Shown here: positions 1 through 6,337 of the stretch, in pieces
Numbering within the stretch: the first letter of the stretch is position 1
Layout: each line of letters starts with the position of its first letter
Origin: DASUPK01 sp036377415
GTDB lineage: Bacteria > Actinomycetota > Thermoleophilia > Solirubrobacterales > 70-9
Assembly: GCA_036377415.1 (NCBI GenBank)
Contig: DASUYK010000005.1
Span: 1 to 11,791 of the forward strand
Reading direction: 5' to 3'
Length of the DNA stretch: 11,791 bases
Position numbers and translations under genes: made by a program
Notes under the pieces: model-generated
Told to the model about the DNA's origin: nothing
Database searches by the model: none
Seen by the model: the letters and a program-made list of their open reading frames with translations, nothing else

Positions 1-813
1 CGCGACCCTCTCCGCAAGCCTGCGGACCCGGGCCTCCGACTCACGGCGCGCGTCGTCCGCCGCCTCCCGCAGTCGCCGGTCCATCTCGCCCCGAAGCCGC
101 CTCACCTCGGCCTTCGTTCCCTCCTCCGCGGCCTCCGCCCGCTCCTCGGCGGCAATCGCGCGCTGCTCAGCCTCGTTCAGGCGGGCGGTGAGCGCCTCGA
201 GCCTCTCGTCGGCCTCCGCCGTGCGCCTGACCGCGTCCTCGCTCTGCCTCTTCGCGCGGGCCTTCGCCTCCTCGATCGCGGCGTCGGCGCGCTCGCGCGC
301 CTTCTCCTTCAGCCGCTCGATCGCCCGGACGGCGCTCTGGCGGGTTGCACTCTGCTGCTTCTCCGCCTCGGCAACGGCCGCCTCGGCCCGCCTCGCACGC
401 TCCTCCATCTCCCGAATGCGGCGATGCGCCCGCCGATGGCGCTCCTGCGCGTCCGCGAGCGCACTCTCGAGAGCCGCGGCCCGGCGCGCCGCCTCCCCCG
501 CCCGGCGCCCGGCCTCGCGAATCGCCTCGCGGGCCTTCTCGATCGTCCGGGACTCGATTCGCTTCGCGTGCTCGATCGCCCGCTTCGCCTCCTCGCGGGC
601 GCCGGCGGCCGCGGTCTCCGCTCGTGCGGCGTCGCTACGCGACCTCGCCTCGCGGGCCCGCAGCTCCGCGATCAGCTCGGCGGCCTTCGCCCGGTAGCGC
701 TCGGTCGCCGCTCGCGCCTCGTCGATCTCGGCGCGGATCTCGTCCGCATCCATCGGGGCGGCCTCGGCGTCCGCCTCGTCATCGATCGGCTCCAAGCGCT
801 CCGTTTCGGACAC
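1..813 (-). CDS. Long coiled-coil protein, partial (C-terminus off the window)
   Basis: An open frame of 271 codons runs from a GTG at 813 to the left edge with no stop. The translation begins VSETERLEPIDDEADAEAAP, and from about residue 25 it is almost entirely Ala, Glu, Arg, Asp and Lys with very few aromatic residues and no Gly/Pro breaks. That is the composition of a continuous cytoplasmic coiled coil. I see no signal peptide, membrane segment or catalytic motif in this part. The start is supported by GGAGGG at 822-827, nine bases upstream. It lies 22 bases after the stop of the acyl-CoA ligase, so the two genes are probably co-transcribed. The family is not recognisable. DivIVA-like, SMC-like or other scaffolding proteins are possible, but no diagnostic domain is visible. 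The repetitive composition produces long spurious ORFs on the plus strand. Confidence 0.75.
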   Translation of the reverse strand, partial: MSETERLEPIDDEADAEAAPMDADEIRAEIDEARAATERYRAKAAELIAELRAREARSRSDAARAETAAAGAREEAKRAIEHAKRIESRTIEKAREAIREAGRRAGEAARRAAALESALADAQERHRRAHRRIREMEERARRAEAAVAEAEKQQSATRQSAVRAIERLKEKARERADAAIEEAKARAKRQSEDAVRRTAEADERLEALTARLNEAEQRAIAAEERAEAAEEGTKAEVRRLRGEMDRRLREAADDARRESEARVRRLAERVA

Positions 814-821
814 TCCCGTCG

Positions 822-827
822 CCCTCC
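822..827 (-). promoter_or_regulatory. Shine-Dalgarno of the coiled-coil gene
   Basis: GGAGGG on the minus strand lies nine bases before the GTG at 813. It fixes the start of the coiled-coil gene and lies in the 22-base gap after the ligase stop codon. Confidence 0.6.
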
Positions 828-835
828 GGGTCGGC

Positions 836-2500
836 TCAGTCGGCCAGCTGCCGGTCGGCCAGCTCGCGTTTCAGGACCTTACCCGTCGCGTTGCGTGGAA
901 GCTCATCGACGAAGACGATCTCGCGCGGCACCTTGTAGCGGGCGAGGTTCGACCTGACGTGGGACTTCAGGTCGTCCTCGCTGACGTCGGAGCCCTCCTC
1001 CTTGACGACGAACGCGCGGAGGCGCTGGCCGAACTCCTCGTCCTCCACCCCGACGGCCGCGGCCTCGACCACCGCCTCGTGGTCGGAGAGCAGGTCCTCG
1101 ACCTCGCGCGGGAAGACGTTCTCGCCGCCCGAGACGATCATCTCGTCGTCGCGTCCGTCGATGAACAGCCGGCCGTCGTCGTCGAAGTGGCCGACGTCGC
1201 CCGAGGAGAGAAGGTCCCCGAGGCGCTCCTTGCCGCCGCCGCCGGTGTAGCCCTCGAAGGCGAGCTGGTTGCCGATGAAGATCCGGCCCGTCTCCCCCGG
1301 GGGGAGGTCCTCGCCCTCCTCATCGACGATCCTGATCACCGTTCCTCGGGGCGGCCTGCCGGCGGTCCCGGGCGCCGCGCGCATGTCTTCCGGGGTGGCG
1401 ATCGAGGCCCAGGCGACCTCGGTCGAGCCGTAGAGGTTGTAGAGGTTGTCGCCGAACTCGTCCATCCACCTGGTCGCGAGCTCCCCCGGAAGAGCCGAAC
1501 CGCTCGCCGCGGTCACCTCCAGAGCGGATAGGTCGTAGCGGCGCTTCACCTCATCCGGCAGCGCGAGGATCCGCTGCATCATCACCGGGACGACCGCCAG
1601 GACCCGGGCGCGGTGCTCGGCGGTGGCCCGGAGCGTCTCCTCGGGGTCGAACTTCGGCCGCAGCACCATCGTCGCCGCCGTCGGAAGGCTGAGAATGAAG
1701 TGCAGGAACCCCCAGGAGTGGAAGAGCGGCGCAGCGATCATCACCGTCTCTCGGGAGCGCCTGGGGATCTTCGCGAGCAGGGCGGCGAGCGCGCCGAGTC
1801 CCTCGGGCGCCCCGCGCTCGGCGCCCTTCGGGGTTCCGGTCGTGCCGGAGGTGAGGATGATGTAGCGGCCGTGCTCGCCCGGCGGATCGACCTCCTCGCC
1901 GTGGGCTCCGGAGATCAGCTGCTCGACGGTGGCCTCGTCGGTCCCGTCGACCGCCTCCCATGCCACGTAGCGGCGCAGGGACCGAGCCCCCTCCGAGAGG
2001 AGCTCGGTGAACTCCTGGTCGTAGATCAGCGCGGCTGGGCTCTCGCGCTCGAGCACGTCGGTGAGCTGCGGTCCCGCGAAGGCCGTGTTCAGGTAGAGCG
2101 CGACCGCCCCGAGCTTCGAGCACGCCATCGTCGCCTCGATGAAATAGCGGTGGTTCCGGCACATGATCGCGACGCCGTCGCCTTCGCCGACCCCCTCGTC
2201 GCGGAGAGCGCGCGCGAGCGCGTTGGAGCGGCGATGCGTCTGCCCCCAGGTGAGGGAGCCGGCCTCGTCGACGATCGCCGTCTCGTCCGGGTGGGTGATC
2301 GCGTTGGCGGCAGATCCGAGGGCCGGCGAGGTCCCCCAGCGGACGAAGCGTTCCCCGATCCGGGCCAGCTTGTCCGGCCGGATCGGCCGGATCAGCCCGA
2401 CCTCGGCGAACACGCGGAGCTCGAACGCCGCGTCTCCGAAGGCGGTCGGCAGGCTTGACGCGAGGCCTCCAAGCCGCTCTGTGAGCCGGTTCTGCGTCAT
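836..2500 (-). CDS. AMP-forming acyl-CoA ligase (FadD-like, ANL superfamily)
   Basis: Predicted to activate a carboxylic acid, probably a fatty acid, to acyl-AMP and then acyl-CoA. The 554-residue length is normal for the family. Visible core motifs are the P-loop LTSGTTGTPKGAER (216-229), YGSTE (357-361), the SGDVG and DGRDDEMIVSGGENVFP segment (433-464), and the C-terminal PRNATGKVLKREL (535-547), whose Lys541 matches the catalytic lysine. No carrier domain or membrane segment is fused. I chose the ATG at 2500. It has no Shine-Dalgarno but lies eight bases after TAAGCT, a plausible -10 for a leaderless message. An in-frame TTG at 2509, behind GAGG at 2517-2520, would add three residues. Substrate chain length cannot be read from the sequence. 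Medium-chain, long-chain and aryl acids are all possible. The coiled-coil gene follows in the same operon. Confidence 0.9.
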   Translation of the reverse strand: MTQNRLTERLGGLASSLPTAFGDAAFELRVFAEVGLIRPIRPDKLARIGERFVRWGTSPALGSAANAITHPDETAIVDEAGSLTWGQTHRRSNALARALRDEGVGEGDGVAIMCRNHRYFIEATMACSKLGAVALYLNTAFAGPQLTDVLERESPAALIYDQEFTELLSEGARSLRRYVAWEAVDGTDEATVEQLISGAHGEEVDPPGEHGRYIILTSGTTGTPKGAERGAPEGLGALAALLAKIPRRSRETVMIAAPLFHSWGFLHFILSLPTAATMVLRPKFDPEETLRATAEHRARVLAVVPVMMQRILALPDEVKRRYDLSALEVTAASGSALPGELATRWMDEFGDNLYNLYGSTEVAWASIATPEDMRAAPGTAGRPPRGTVIRIVDEEGEDLPPGETGRIFIGNQLAFEGYTGGGGKERLGDLLSSGDVGHFDDDGRLFIDGRDDEMIVSGGENVFPREVEDLLSDHEAVVEAAAVGVEDEEFGQRLRAFVVKEEGSDVSEDDLKSHVRSNLARYKVPREIVFVDELPRNATGKVLKRELADRQLAD

Positions 2501-2508
2501 CCAGCACA

Positions 2509-2514
2509 AGCTTA
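2509..2514 (-). promoter_or_regulatory. Candidate -10 of the acyl-CoA ligase gene
   Basis: TAAGCT (minus strand) fits TANNNT and lies eight bases before the ATG at 2500, as expected for a leaderless transcript. No convincing -35 is seen. It overlaps the alternative TTG start at 2509, so the two start models exclude each other. Confidence 0.35.
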
Positions 2515-2549
2515 TGCCTCGCGACGACGCAGGACAGCTCCTCGGCAGC

Positions 2550-2555
2550 TAGCAT
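2550..2555 (+). promoter_or_regulatory. Candidate -10 of the secreted Lys-rich protein gene
   Basis: TAGCAT (plus strand) in the 85-base gap between the divergent genes would give a leader of about 25 bases before the GTG at 2586. No good -35 is visible, so this is weak. Confidence 0.25.
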
Positions 2556-2585
2556 TCTGTCGCAAGAGCGGGAACACGGGAATTC

Positions 2586-2891
2586 GTGACGAAGAACCAC
2601 ACTTATCGACGGCTGGCGGGGCTCGCAGTGGCTGCCGCCCTTTCGCTTGCCCTCGGCTCGCCGCTTGGGGTCGCGCAGGTGACGGACCCATATGGGGAGC
2701 AGCCCCCACCCGTGGTTGAGACCCCGGGAGGCACGATCGGCTTCGCCCCCTCGCTCCCACCGCCGGTGCCAGCGTCAGCGGATACCTCGGCCCAACTGAA
2801 GAACTGCATCAAGAAGGCGAAGAAGAAGTTCAAGAACAACCCGGTGAAGAAGAAGAAGGCGATCAAGGCCTGCAAGGCGAAGTTCGGCTGA
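2586..2891 (+). CDS. Small secreted protein with Lys/Cys-rich C-terminus
   Basis: The 101-residue product starts at GTG with a basic n-region (MTKNHTYRR). A hydrophobic stretch of Ala/Leu follows to about residue 29, with a likely signal peptidase I site after GVA (residue 30). The mature part has a Pro/Gly-rich linker (about 34-65). It ends in a tail of about 28 residues that is nearly half lysine and has two cysteines, Cys74 and Cys96. A central NNP suggests a helix-turn-helix hairpin that a disulfide could close. No enzymatic domain is visible. Lys-rich tails with spaced cysteines are, from memory, common on exported proteins of Solirubrobacterales, but I cannot confirm a family. A cell-surface role, such as contact with anionic polymers, is a guess. 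It is divergent from the ligase and convergent with ispF. Confidence 0.75.
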   Translation: MTKNHTYRRLAGLAVAAALSLALGSPLGVAQVTDPYGEQPPPVVETPGGTIGFAPSLPPPVPASADTSAQLKNCIKKAKKKFKNNPVKKKKAIKACKAKFG

Positions 2892-2900
2892 GCCTCGCCT

Positions 2901-2929
2901 CCCGTTAGCGGGTCGAGCTCCGGGGGCTC
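2901..2929. terminator. Two small tandem hairpins between convergent genes
   Basis: CCCG-TTAG-CGGG (2901-2912) forms a four-pair stem. GAGCTC-CGG-GGGCTC (2915-2929) forms a six-pair stem with one G-T pair. Both sit in the short gap between the stops of the secreted-protein gene and ispF, so they could end transcription from both sides. There is no T-run, so this is a weak call. Confidence 0.3.
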
Positions 2930-3403
2930 TCAGGGAAACGCGTCACCGGTATCGACCAGCGCGACGGCGACGCAGGCGATCCCCTCTCCCCTTCCGATCG
3001 CCCCCATGCCCTCGCTGGTGGTCGCCTTGACGTTGACCTGAGCGGAGAGCACCTCACCGAGGCGGGCGGAGATCTCGGCCTTGTGGGGCGCCAGGTTCGG
3101 CTCCTCGCAGATCACCGTTACGTCGACGTTGGCGACCGCACCCGGAACCCTGCCGAGGGCCACCCTGAGCATGTCGATCGAGTCCGCGTCCCGCCACTCC
3201 TCCTCGTCGGGAGGGAAGAGCTCGCCGATGTCACCCAGCCCGCAGGCGCCGAGGATGGCGTCGATCACCGCGTGCGTGAGCACGTCCGCATCGGAGTGGC
3301 CGACGAGGCCGCGCTCGTGCTCGATCTCGACACCGCCGATGATCAGGCTCTCGCCCTCCTCGAGGCGGTGGCTGTCGTAGCCGATGCCGACGCGCAGGCC
3401 CAT
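2930..3403 (-). CDS. ispF: 2-C-methyl-D-erythritol 2,4-cyclodiphosphate synthase
   Basis: Catalyses cyclisation of CDP-methylerythritol 2-phosphate to MEcPP with release of CMP, the fifth step of the MEP isoprenoid pathway. It is a cytoplasmic, zinc-dependent trimer. The 157-residue length is standard. Diagnostic features are GIGYDSHRL at the N-terminus (metal ligands Asp9-like and His11-like), GHSDADVLTHAVIDAILGA (His45-region ligand), DIGELFPP, and the C-terminal KATTSEGMGAIGRGEGIA. The frame is open further upstream, but that extension is the PHP gene read out of frame. The ATG at 3403 directly precedes the conserved first strand and overlaps the PHP stop as TGATG, so the two are translationally coupled. 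GAGGG inside the end of the PHP gene can serve as Shine-Dalgarno. ispD lies about 2.3 kb away on the same strand instead of adjacent. Confidence 0.96.
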   Translation of the reverse strand: MGLRVGIGYDSHRLEEGESLIIGGVEIEHERGLVGHSDADVLTHAVIDAILGACGLGDIGELFPPDEEEWRDADSIDMLRVALGRVPGAVANVDVTVICEEPNLAPHKAEISARLGEVLSAQVNVKATTSEGMGAIGRGEGIACVAVALVDTGDAFP

Positions 3404-4278
3404 CAGCCCTCGGCCCCCTCTCCGCCCGCGATGCTCGAGGGGTCGGCGCCGGTGAGCCCGAGCGGCTCCAGCCGCCGCTCGCGACCCTCGAACACGCAGA
3501 TCCGGTCCACCCCCAGTTCGCCGAGGAACTCGACCGCCTGCTCGTAGCCGAACCCGACCTGATCGGGGGCGTGGGCATCGGAGGAGAGGGCGAAATCCGC
3601 CCCCGCCTCGACGCACATCTCGGCGAGCGCGCGCGACGGATAGATCTCCCCGACGGGCTTGCGCAATCCGGCCGTCGAGACCTCGACCGCGATCCCCGAG
3701 TCCGCCACCGCCTCGACGAACGGCTCGTAATGGAAGCGCGGGTCCCGCCGTGGCGCCGGGCGGTCCTCGCCCCAGATCTTGATCAGGTCCGGATGGGAGA
3801 CGATGTCGAAGAGGCCCGACCTGGCGAGCTCGGCCTGCCACTCGAAGTAGCTCTGCCAGAGCGAGTCCGGATCCGAGAAGGACTCCCATACGTCGTGGCG
3901 CTGATCGTCGACCGCGCCGAGGTCGCCGAGATAGTGGACGGAGCCGACGACGTAGTCGAAGCGGTGGTCCTCGAGCAGGGAGGCCGTCCTCTCCTCCGCT
4001 CCCCTGACGTAGTCGGCCTCGATCCCCAGGCGGAGGGGAGTGGTCCGGACGAACTCGCAATATTCGCCGAGGTCATCGACCGCCTGCTCCACCCAGTAGG
4101 AGTGCCGCCAGATCGCGAGCGACTGCCCGAACCGGTAGAGGTGCTCCGAGACGCCCAGCTCGTCGATCCCCTGCTCCTCCGCCGCGGCGAGGTAGTGGTC
4201 GACGTTCTCGGGCGTGAACGCGTCATCCGCCTTCCCGACCTCGTCGACGCGCAGATGCAGGTGGTAGTCGGTGAGCAC
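3403..4278 (-). CDS. PHP-domain phosphoesterase (histidinol-phosphatase-like)
   Basis: A 291-residue PHP-fold metal-dependent phosphoesterase. All the metal-binding motifs can be seen in order: DYHLHL (His6, His8), SEHL (Glu45, His46), GIEADY (Glu87), GSVHY (His115), SHPDLIK (His162) and SSDAH (Asp234, His236). The layout resembles HisK/HisJ histidinol-phosphate phosphatases. Related PHP proteins hydrolyse other phosphates, so the substrate is not certain, and no other histidine genes are here. The start is GTG at 4278, placing the first metal motif at residues 4-9 as usual. There is no Shine-Dalgarno, but TAGCGT lies six bases upstream, which suggests a leaderless message. The stop overlaps the ispF start by one base, so the two proteins are made together. 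Confidence 0.88.
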   Translation of the reverse strand: MLTDYHLHLRVDEVGKADDAFTPENVDHYLAAAEEQGIDELGVSEHLYRFGQSLAIWRHSYWVEQAVDDLGEYCEFVRTTPLRLGIEADYVRGAEERTASLLEDHRFDYVVGSVHYLGDLGAVDDQRHDVWESFSDPDSLWQSYFEWQAELARSGLFDIVSHPDLIKIWGEDRPAPRRDPRFHYEPFVEAVADSGIAVEVSTAGLRKPVGEIYPSRALAEMCVEAGADFALSSDAHAPDQVGFGYEQAVEFLGELGVDRICVFEGRERRLEPLGLTGADPSSIAGGEGAEG

Positions 4279-4296
4279 GGGTTTACGCTACCCGCC
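4278..4296. promoter_or_regulatory. Overlapping divergent leaderless promoter in an inverted repeat
   Basis: The 18 bases between two divergent start codons contain TACGCT on the plus strand (4284-4289, seven bases before the ATG at 4297) and TAGCGT on the minus strand (4290-4285, six bases before the GTG at 4278). Both fit TANNNT and are offset by a single base. They sit inside a perfect inverted repeat CGGGT-N7-ACCCG (4278-4294). Neither gene has a Shine-Dalgarno. Promoter activity is inferred. Confidence 0.5.
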
Positions 4297-5340
4297 ATGG
4301 TTCATCTACGGATCGTCGCTCCGAGCGGCACTGCGGAGCATGCCCTGGACCTGCTCAAGGCGACGCCTTCGGTCTGCAACCTCGTCTACCTCGCGGGAGT
4401 GGCACACAAGCCGGAGGGCGACGTGATCCTCTGCGACGTCGCCCGCGAGGACGCGAGCGTGATCGTCGGCGACCTGAAGGAGTTCGGGATCGAGCGAGAG
4501 GGCTCGATCGCGATGGAGGACATCGACTCGCTGATCTCCGAGGCGGGGGAGCGCGCCGAGAAGGCGGCGGCGGGGGCACCGTCGGACGCCGTCGTCTGGG
4601 AGGAGGTCGAGGCCCGGACCTCGGAGAACACCGAGCTCTCGGCCAGCTACCTCGCCTTCATGGTGCTCGCCTGCCTGATCGCCTCGGTCGGGATCCTGCT
4701 CGACTCGCCGATCCTGATCATCGGCGCGATGGTCGTCGGGCCGGAGTTCGGCCCGCTCGCCGGCCTCTGCGTCGCGATCGTCCAGCGCCGCCCGGAGCTG
4801 GCGAAGAGATCGCTGTTGCCGTTGGTGGTCGGGTTTCCGGCCGGGATAACCGCCGCCTTCCTGTTCACGCTCGTGATCGACGCGGTCGGCCTCACCCCGG
4901 AGGATTTCTCCGCCTCGGTCCACCCCAACACCGATTTCATCTCCGACCCCGACGCCTTCTCGTTCATGGTCGCCGCCTTCGCCGGGACCGCCGGGGTGCT
5001 GTCGCTGACCAACGCCAAATCCGGCGCCCTGGTCGGGGTCCTGATCTCCGTCACGACGATCCCGGCGGCCGCCAACATCGGCGTCGCCGCCGCCTATGGC
5101 GACTTCGACGAGTGGATTGGCGCTCAACAGCAGCTCGCAGTCAACCTGACGATGATCTGTCTTGCCGGGATCACCACCCTCTTCATCCAGCGAAAGCTCT
5201 ACCAGCGGCGCCGCCGCGCCCACCTCAGTGACGAATCACGCGAAGCCGGGGGCCTCCCGGTGGGCCACAGCCGGCGCGACGCCGAGCTGGTGACGGCACG
5301 CTCGAAGGCGAAGTCCGGCACCGTCGACGGCGGCAGCTGA
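4297..5340 (+). CDS. DUF389 family membrane protein
   Basis: A 347-residue protein. Residues 1-110 are soluble and ACT-like in texture (MVHLRIVAPSGTAEHALDLL at the start). About six hydrophobic segments follow (roughly 117-135, 138-163, 173-195, 222-240, 242-265 and 280-297), then a basic hydrophilic tail. The segment SPILIIGAMVVGPEFGPLAG (137-156), with its Gly/Pro pattern, and the later TNAKSGALVGVLISVTTIPAAANIG region are typical of DUF389 (TIGR00341-type) proteins. Their function is not established, so none is assigned. The reading frame is open for another 242 codons upstream, but that part is antisense to the PHP gene. The ATG at 4297, seven bases after TACGCT, begins the conserved domain. 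The stop is 24 bases before a small membrane ORF on the same strand. Confidence 0.88.
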   Translation: MVHLRIVAPSGTAEHALDLLKATPSVCNLVYLAGVAHKPEGDVILCDVAREDASVIVGDLKEFGIEREGSIAMEDIDSLISEAGERAEKAAAGAPSDAVVWEEVEARTSENTELSASYLAFMVLACLIASVGILLDSPILIIGAMVVGPEFGPLAGLCVAIVQRRPELAKRSLLPLVVGFPAGITAAFLFTLVIDAVGLTPEDFSASVHPNTDFISDPDAFSFMVAAFAGTAGVLSLTNAKSGALVGVLISVTTIPAAANIGVAAAYGDFDEWIGAQQQLAVNLTMICLAGITTLFIQRKLYQRRRRAHLSDESREAGGLPVGHSRRDAELVTARSKAKSGTVDGGS

Positions 5341-5364
5341 GCCTCCCTCTAGAGTCCTGCGCCC

Positions 5365-5514
5365 TTGCTCGCCAACCTCGCCATCGTGGTCGTCGCCTTC
5401 TGGCTCGGCGCCGGCGCGGCCGAGCTCTTCGGCGCCGTCAACATGGGTACCGCGCTCGGGGTCGGCTCCATCACCTTCTCCCTCGCGCTGGTCTACGTGC
5501 TGCTGAGGCGCTAG
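5365..5514 (+). CDS. 49-residue membrane protein (micro-gene)
   Basis: A short ORF from TTG at 5365 to TAG at 5512-5514. The product starts LLANLAIVVVAFWLGAGAAE and ends SLALVYVLLRR. Residues about 3-19 and 29-47 are two likely membrane helices joined by a short loop. The C-terminal Arg pair would face the cytoplasm. There is no Shine-Dalgarno. TAGAGT at 5350-5355, nine bases before the TTG, could be a -10, or the gene may be read through from DUF389, whose stop is 24 bases upstream. A TAG in frame at 5350 excludes a longer form. GTG codons 8 onward are alternative starts. The family is unknown. Hydrophobic, gene-like content and the tight placement support it, but the TTG start keeps confidence moderate. 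Confidence 0.5.
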   Translation: MLANLAIVVVAFWLGAGAAELFGAVNMGTALGVGSITFSLALVYVLLRR

Positions 5515-5523
5515 CCCGGCTAG
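5511..5523. repeat. Perfect palindrome holding both convergent stop codons
   Basis: CTAGCC-C-GGCTAG is a six-plus-six inverted repeat with a single-base centre. The plus-strand TAG (5512-5514) of the small membrane gene and the minus-strand TAG (5522-5520) of the zinc-ribbon gene lie in its two arms. The loop is too short for an ordinary intrinsic terminator. It may be chance, or a protein-binding site. Confidence 0.5.
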
Positions 5524-5654
5524 ATCCGCAGCCAGCGCGGGAGGACGAGGCCGAGGAGTGAGCGCCGGCCGCACTTCGGGCAGCGCGAGAACGAGTGCTT
5601 CAAGGTCGCGCCGCAGTTGCGGCACGCGGGGAGCTGCTTGACGACCGCCTTCAC
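5520..5654 (-). CDS. 44-residue zinc-ribbon protein (micro-gene)
   Basis: A GTG-started ORF ending in TAG. Residues 10-29 read ACRNCGATLKHSFSRCPKCG, giving paired CxxC knuckles (Cys11/Cys14 and Cys25/Cys28) ten residues apart, a classic zinc ribbon. A basic and hydrophobic tail follows (RRSLLGLVLPRWLRI). No other domain fits in this length. It begins 10 bases after the ispD stop on the same strand, so it is probably the last gene of the radA-disA-carD-ispD run. The Shine-Dalgarno is weak. The role is unknown. Small zinc ribbons bind nucleic acids, ribosomes or protein partners, so a translation or transcription accessory role is possible but unproven. The four ordered cysteines in a GC-rich frame make a chance ORF unlikely. 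Confidence 0.72.
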   Translation of the reverse strand: MKAVVKQLPACRNCGATLKHSFSRCPKCGRRSLLGLVLPRWLRI

Positions 5655-5664
5655 CGCACCGAGT

Positions 5665-6312
5665 CTAGGCCCGCTCGCGCAGGAGCAGCTCCGCCACCCG
5701 AAGGTCGAAGGGCGTGGTCACCTTGAGGTTGTCGCGTGAGCTCGAGTGGATCAGGACCGTGCCCCCGCGGCGCTCGACGAGCATCGCGTCGTCGGTGGCG
5801 TCCGGGTAGGAGTCGGGGTCCGAGAGGGCCTCCCGGAGCGCCTCGGCCCGGAAGGCCTGGGGCGTCTGGACCGCCCAGAGGCCCGAGCGCTCGAGTGTGC
5901 GCTCGACCCGGCCGGACTCGGAGGCGAGCTTGATCGTGTCGGCGACCGGGGCGGCGGCGATCACGGCCGACGCGTTCTCCTCGGCGGTGAGCTCGCCGAC
6001 GAGAGCGTCGATCAGTCCCGGGGTGACGAGCGGTCGGGCCGCGTCGTGGACGACGACGATCTCGCCCTGGGTCAGCTCGAGCGCCTTCGCGACCGATTCC
6101 GAGCGATGCTCGCCGCCGGTGACCGCGACGACCCCCTGGTCGGCGACCGCCCCGTGCCCGCCGGGCGGAGCGGCGATGACGATCTCGGCGATCGTGCCGG
6201 CCGCGCGAAACGCCTCGAGCGACCACTCGAGCAGCGGTCGCCCGGCGACCTCGACGAAGGCCTTCGGGCCGCCGGCTCCGAGCCTCTGCCCGGAGCCGGC
6301 GGCCGCGATCAC
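5665..6312 (-). CDS. ispD: 2-C-methyl-D-erythritol 4-phosphate cytidylyltransferase
   Basis: Transfers CMP from CTP to methylerythritol phosphate, the third step of the MEP pathway. Motifs in order are AAAGSGQRLG (3-12, CTP binding), Lys17, GGEHRSESV (67-75), VHDAARPLV (88-96), PVADTIK (122-128), QTPQAF (149-154), DATDDAMLVE (171-180) and KVTTPFDL (197-204). The 215 residues are slightly short at the N-terminus. GTG at 6312 is the only standard start, yet it falls inside the first beta-strand and has no Shine-Dalgarno. Reading upstream in frame gives (T)ATNAASAVIAAAGSG, a natural IspD N-terminus beginning at ACG 6336, one base after the carD stop. A non-standard ACG start giving 223 residues is therefore possible. 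The carD-ispD linkage is also known in mycobacteria. Function is near certain, but the start is not. Confidence 0.95.
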   Translation of the reverse strand: MIAAAGSGQRLGAGGPKAFVEVAGRPLLEWSLEAFRAAGTIAEIVIAAPPGGHGAVADQGVVAVTGGEHRSESVAKALELTQGEIVVVHDAARPLVTPGLIDALVGELTAEENASAVIAAAPVADTIKLASESGRVERTLERSGLWAVQTPQAFRAEALREALSDPDSYPDATDDAMLVERRGGTVLIHSSSRDNLKVTTPFDLRVAELLLRERA

Positions 6313-6337
6313 GGCCGATGCGGCGTTGGTTGCCGTC

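Noticed and set aside
188..957. Three overlapping plus-strand ORFs of 169-197 residues
   Set aside because: They are Ser/Arg/Pro-rich translations of the antisense of the coiled-coil gene and show no domain. The minus-strand frame has a Shine-Dalgarno and protein-like content.
1613..2458. 281-residue plus-strand ORF
   Set aside because: It is antisense to the acyl-CoA ligase, whose complete motif set leaves no doubt about the coding strand. GC-rich DNA gives few stops.
3404..4060. N-terminal extension of IspF in the 376-residue frame
   Set aside because: This is the PHP coding region out of frame, and IspF is normally about 157 residues, starting at MGLRVGIGYD.
3571..4296. Upstream 242-codon extension of the DUF389 frame
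   Set aside because: It is antisense to the PHP gene, with low-complexity Arg/Asp/Val-rich translation. The DUF389 domain begins exactly at ATG 4297.
4306..5223. 305-residue minus-strand ORF
   Set aside because: Antisense of DUF389; rich in Asp/Gly/Arg/His with no motif.
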